Shown here one piece after another: positions 7,577 through 9,776 of a stretch of 9,776 bases of DNA. Position 1 is the stretch's first letter, and each line of letters starts with the position of its first letter. Source of the stretch: Candidatus Latescibacterota bacterium (GTDB lineage Bacteria; Krumholzibacteriota; Krumholzibacteriia; WVZY01; JAKEHA01). The stretch covers positions 1-9,776 of the forward strand of contig JAKEHA010000169.1 of assembly GCA_022615275.1 (NCBI GenBank), read 5' to 3'. A model generated the notes under the pieces. That model ran no database searches and was not told the DNA's origin. It saw only the letters and a program-made list of their open reading frames with translations. The position numbers were made by a program, and so were the translations under genes.

Positions 7577-7594
7577 GCACTCCTCTGTAGTCAA
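7569..7594 (-). promoter_or_regulatory. Possible promoter for the FG-GAP gene, overlapping the plus-strand -10
   Basis: On the minus strand TATAAC (7574 down to 7569) lies about 40 bases before ATG 7530, with TTGACT (7594 down to 7589) upstream. The spacing is only 14 bases, shorter than the usual 16-18, so the -35 assignment is weak. The TATA core is shared with the opposite-strand promoter. Confidence 0.25.
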
Positions 7595-8463
7595 CAGTAT
7601 ACACCCGTTCGCTGGGGGTTGTTTCGCTCCAGTTCTACGGAACGAAGCGATTCGAACCCGACGATGTCACGACGGAGTTTGAGCGGCAATGGAATCTCGA
7701 TACACTCGTCACGGATGACCGACTAGACATAGATGCTCCCGAAGCCTGGGCGATCCAGAGCGGAGCGTCGGGCGTTGTCATCGGTGTGCTGGATACGGGG
7801 ACAATGGTCGACACGAGCGGTGTCGGGCCGTGGGTCTTGCACAGTGACTTTGACTTCTATCGAGTCACGGCCGAGGACCAGTCGAGCCCCGGTGATTTGA
7901 ATGGTGCCGACTTTGACTGCGGCCAGAACTTTGACGATGATAATGGTGACGGGCTCAGAGACAACATTATCGGACACAACTACACTGAACCGTTCGCCTG
8001 CCTGATGGAAGCCGCGCTTGTTTGCCCCGATTGTGAGGAGCCGACGTACGAGGCAGCGTTTTGGCAGGGGATGCCGCATAACTGGGTCCTGGAGTGGCAG
8101 GTAGCACCGGACGTGCCCGCTGGCTGGAGTCTGCATCCCGACGGGCCGTACGAGACGCACGGTCTTCGTGTAGCTAGCCTTGCCGCTGCAAGCCTCGCCG
8201 GAAACAACATTGTAGGAGTTGGATTCGGGGCTCGCATTTACGTCATGAGGGAGGACTATGGCACATTGTTCCGTGAGTCCTCTATGGTTGCCCATGCAGC
8301 CACGATTTGCGATGTGCTCAACGAGCATCGAGACCGAGGCGCCTACAAGGTTGTCTGGGACGGGCAGAACGCCGCCGGACAGACGGTCCCGAGTGGCGTG
8401 TATTTTTATAGGCTGACCACCGCGTGGTTCACCGACACAAAGAAGATGACGATTCTGAAGTAG
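7591..8463 (+). pseudogene. Subtilisin-like serine protease remnant with C-terminal sorting-type tail
   Basis: Counting codons from the first one after TAG 7588-7590, the frame runs 290 codons to TAG 8461-8463. RQWNLD (32-37), DIDAPEAW (46-53) and VLDTG (66-70, catalytic Asp68) are classic start-of-domain subtilase (S8) features. DDDNGDGLRDNIIGHNY (115-131) matches the calcium-type loop common in these enzymes. THGLRVASL (189-197) holds the catalytic His190 in place of HGTHVAG, followed by NNIVGVGFGARIYVMR. The Ser-containing GTSMAxP region is absent. Instead, near codons 246-250 (about 8326-8340), the frame jumps to the last half of a FlgD-like tail (YKVVWDGQNAAG, PSGVYFYRL, ending KKMTILK). 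No ATG, GTG or TTG precedes the Asp motif in frame, so signal peptide and most of the propeptide region are missing. Two deletions are inferred. A sequencing or assembly collapse is an alternative cause. Confidence 0.8.
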
Positions 8464-8476
8464 GCGTACGCAGTCG

Positions 8477-9421
8477 GTGTCGGCGCAAGCGCACAGACTC
8501 GTCTTCATGGGAAGCCCCGACTTCGCCGTGCCGTCTTTGGACGCGCTGGTGGAGTCGAAGCGCTTCGCGCCGCTCTTGGTGGCAAGCCAGCCCGACAAGC
8601 CGCGCGGGCGCGGGCGGGAGGTTTCGCCCACGCCGGTCAGGCAGCGCGCCATCGAGCGCGGCATCCCCTCCATGACCATGTCGAAGGAGACCTACGCTGA
8701 CGGCGTGCGCGTTATCACGGAGGCAAGACCGGACATCGTCGTGGTCGTAGCGTTCGGTTTGATTCTGCGCCGCGATTTGCTCGACTTCCCGGAATACGGG
8801 TGCATCAACGTGCACGCGTCGTTGCTCCCGAAGCTCCGCGGCGTGTCACCCATTCAAGCCGCCATCCTCGCGGGCGAGAAGACGACGGGCTGCACGACCA
8901 TGCACATCGACGAAGGTGTGGACACCGGCGACATGCTCCTGCAAGACGAAACACCGATCCTCGACACGGACACCGCGGGAACGCTCTCGGATCGACTGGC
9001 GGAGCTGGGTGCCAAGCTCTTGATCAAGACACTCGACGGATTGATCGACGGTAGCGTGAAGCCGCGCGCGCAGGATCATACACTCGCGACACACACGAAG
9101 AAGATCAAGAAGGCGCACGGTGCCATCGACTGGACGCGCGATGCGGCCTATCTCGCGCGCCACGTGCGCGCGATGTCGCCGTGGCCCACCGCGTATACCT
9201 ACATTGGCGCCACGCGCCTTATCGTCGAGGAAGCTGCGCCCGGAAGTCCGCAGCGCGGGGCGCCCGGTGTGGTGATCTCGTTGGACCCGCTAACGGTAGC
9301 AACGGGCGACGGGACGCTGGAGCTCCGTGTCGTCCGGCCCGAAGGGAAACGCGGCATGTCGGCGCGCGAGTTCGCGGCGGGCTACCGCGTCCAGGTAGGC
9401 GACGTGCTTCGCTCCGATTGA
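8477..9421 (+). CDS. fmt: Methionyl-tRNA formyltransferase
   Basis: Fmt formylates initiator Met-tRNA using 10-formyltetrahydrofolate, in the cytosol. The product is 314 residues, the usual size. The N-terminal formyltransferase domain starts at RLVFMGSPDFAVPSL (7-21). The catalytic triad is Asn111, His113 and Asp149, within INVHASLLPKLRG (110-122) and IDEGVDTGDML (144-154). The C-terminal tRNA-binding domain begins near the KKIKKAHGAIDW segment (208-219) and includes AMSPWPTAYTY (232-242). The start is GTG 8477, which gives the N-terminal extension seen in the family; ATG 8507 would cut into the first strand. No good Shine-Dalgarno is visible. The start lies only 13 bases after the stop of the protease remnant, so the natural upstream region has been lost or replaced. 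Intact and probably functional. Confidence 0.96.
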   Translation: MSAQAHRLVFMGSPDFAVPSLDALVESKRFAPLLVASQPDKPRGRGREVSPTPVRQRAIERGIPSMTMSKETYADGVRVITEARPDIVVVVAFGLILRRDLLDFPEYGCINVHASLLPKLRGVSPIQAAILAGEKTTGCTTMHIDEGVDTGDMLLQDETPILDTDTAGTLSDRLAELGAKLLIKTLDGLIDGSVKPRAQDHTLATHTKKIKKAHGAIDWTRDAAYLARHVRAMSPWPTAYTYIGATRLIVEEAAPGSPQRGAPGVVISLDPLTVATGDGTLELRVVRPEGKRGMSAREFAAGYRVQVGDVLRSD

Positions 9422-9447
9422 CGAAACTGCGCGCGAAGGGCTACAGT
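9418..9447 (+). promoter_or_regulatory. Candidate promoter for a leaderless PASTA-protein mRNA
   Basis: TTGACG (9418-9423), overlapping the fmt stop codon, is followed after 18 bases by TACAGT (9442-9447). Six bases separate the hexamer from GTG 9454, the same geometry as at tgt. An AAGGG at 9436-9440 is 13 bases from the GTG, too far for a good Shine-Dalgarno. Confidence 0.4.
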
Positions 9448-9453
9448 CGCGCC

Positions 9454-9776
9454 GTGGACGCACGCCGCGTCATTACGCGCCTCCTTCTGCTCGGCGGTCT
9501 CTTCGCCGTGGGCATCCTCGCGTTCAACTTCATCGTCATGCCGATGCTGGTGCACCAGCGCGGCGCGGTCATCGTGCCGGATCTGCGCAACGTGAGCGAG
9601 TCGCAGGCCACGGAGTCGCTCGCGCGCCTGGGACTCAAGGCGAAGGTGGGCCGGAGCGAGCACGACCCGCAGGTGCCGAAGGGCTACGTGGTGTCGCAGC
9701 AACCGCGCGCCAACGAGAGCTTGAAAGAAGGGCGCACTGTGGTCCTCGTCACGAGCCTCGGTCCGCGCACGGAACG
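9454..9776 (+). CDS. Membrane-anchored PASTA-domain protein, truncated by window edge
   Basis: PASTA domains bind peptidoglycan fragments or beta-lactams in some proteins and act as extracytoplasmic ligand modules. The visible 107 codons encode a basic N-terminus (MDARRVITR), a membrane segment at about 9-31, and one PASTA domain at about 40-104. Typical PASTA blocks are IVPDLRNVSESQATESL, LGLKAKVG, VPKGYVVSQQPRANE and EGRTVVLVTSLGP. There is no kinase domain before it, so this is a stand-alone anchored PASTA protein and not a PknB-type kinase. Further PASTA repeats may follow to the right. The start is GTG 9454, chosen for its promoter geometry and length. TTG 9418, overlapping the fmt stop, would add 12 residues and remains possible. 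A short gap after fmt (32 bases) suggests linked expression. Confidence 0.85.
   Translation, partial: MDARRVITRLLLLGGLFAVGILAFNFIVMPMLVHQRGAVIVPDLRNVSESQATESLARLGLKAKVGRSEHDPQVPKGYVVSQQPRANESLKEGRTVVLVTSLGPRTE

Larger units (their letters stand above)
5660..8463. other. Lower-GC accessory islet separating def from fmt
   Basis: This stretch between def and fmt contains a minus-strand FG-GAP gene and a divergent broken subtilase gene. Hand counts of single 60-base lines give about 57% GC at 6961-7020 and 48% at 7921-7980, against 65% at 4021-4080 in tgt. Codon choice is visibly less G/C-biased at third positions. Both genes encode proteins of exported type with related C-terminal domains, unlike the cytosolic genes on either side. 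No transposase, integrase, tRNA end or clear terminal repeat was found, so the mode of arrival is unknown. That it is an insertion is inferred from composition and from the common def-fmt adjacency elsewhere. Confidence 0.6.

Noticed and set aside
7538..7726. Small plus-strand frame of 62 codons at the start of the islet's plus-strand gene
   Set aside because: It overlaps the subtilase-like frame in another frame, and the subtilase frame carries the recognisable RQWNLD and DIDAPEAW motifs.
5660..8476. Transposon, integron or attachment-site ends around the islet
   Set aside because: No transposase or integrase frame, no tRNA end, and no clear direct or terminal inverted DNA repeat seen by eye at either border.
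1..9776. Defence system, CRISPR array, toxin-antitoxin pair or biosynthetic cluster
   Set aside because: Both strands were read for such genes or repeats and none was found; gene content is housekeeping plus two secreted-type proteins.

Overview
The window is a GC-rich bacterial chromosome segment. Single lines counted by eye give about 65% GC in the core genes. Most of it is a plus-strand housekeeping cluster for tRNA modification and protein maturation. From left to right it holds the 3' part of queA, an AsmA-family envelope protein, tgt, yajC, def, a 2.8-kb accessory islet, fmt, and the start of a membrane-anchored PASTA-domain protein that runs off the right edge. No tRNA, rRNA, CRISPR array, transposase or convincing terminator was seen.

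Organism: an AsmA-type protein points to a diderm cell. Both islet genes end in a FlgD-like/type IX-like C-terminal domain (motif PSGVYF, with a basic-hydrophobic tail). With the high GC, such tails suggest an FCB-group-related or candidate-phylum lineage such as Candidatus Eisenbacteria. This is an inference from protein style, not a proven assignment.

Core genes: Tgt exchanges guanine for preQ1 at the wobble base of GUN-anticodon tRNAs, and QueA then adds the epoxycyclopentane moiety, so the two genes flanking asmA act in sequence in queuosine synthesis. YajC is the small accessory subunit of the SecDF-YajC translocase complex. Def and Fmt are the two ends of the N-formylmethionine cycle: Fmt formylates initiator Met-tRNA and Def removes the formyl group from nascent chains. 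Def and fmt are neighbours in many bacteria. Here they are separated by the islet.

Islet (about 5660-8463): it is visibly lower in GC (57% and 48% in two sample lines). It holds a minus-strand gene for a secreted seven-repeat FG-GAP beta-propeller and, divergently, a wrecked subtilisin-like protease gene. The protease remnant keeps the catalytic Asp and His regions and the end of the tail domain, but it has lost its start and the Ser region.

Regulation: several upstream regions fit one promoter pattern, T(T/C)GACG, then 17-18 bases, then TANNNT. At tgt and the PASTA gene the -10-like hexamer lies exactly six bases before the start codon and there is no well-placed Shine-Dalgarno sequence, which suggests leaderless mRNAs. 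I found no convincing new defence or biosynthetic system. The most interesting points are the split def-fmt pair with its secreted-protein islet, the promoter and leaderless pattern, and an unusual substrate-pocket motif in Tgt.
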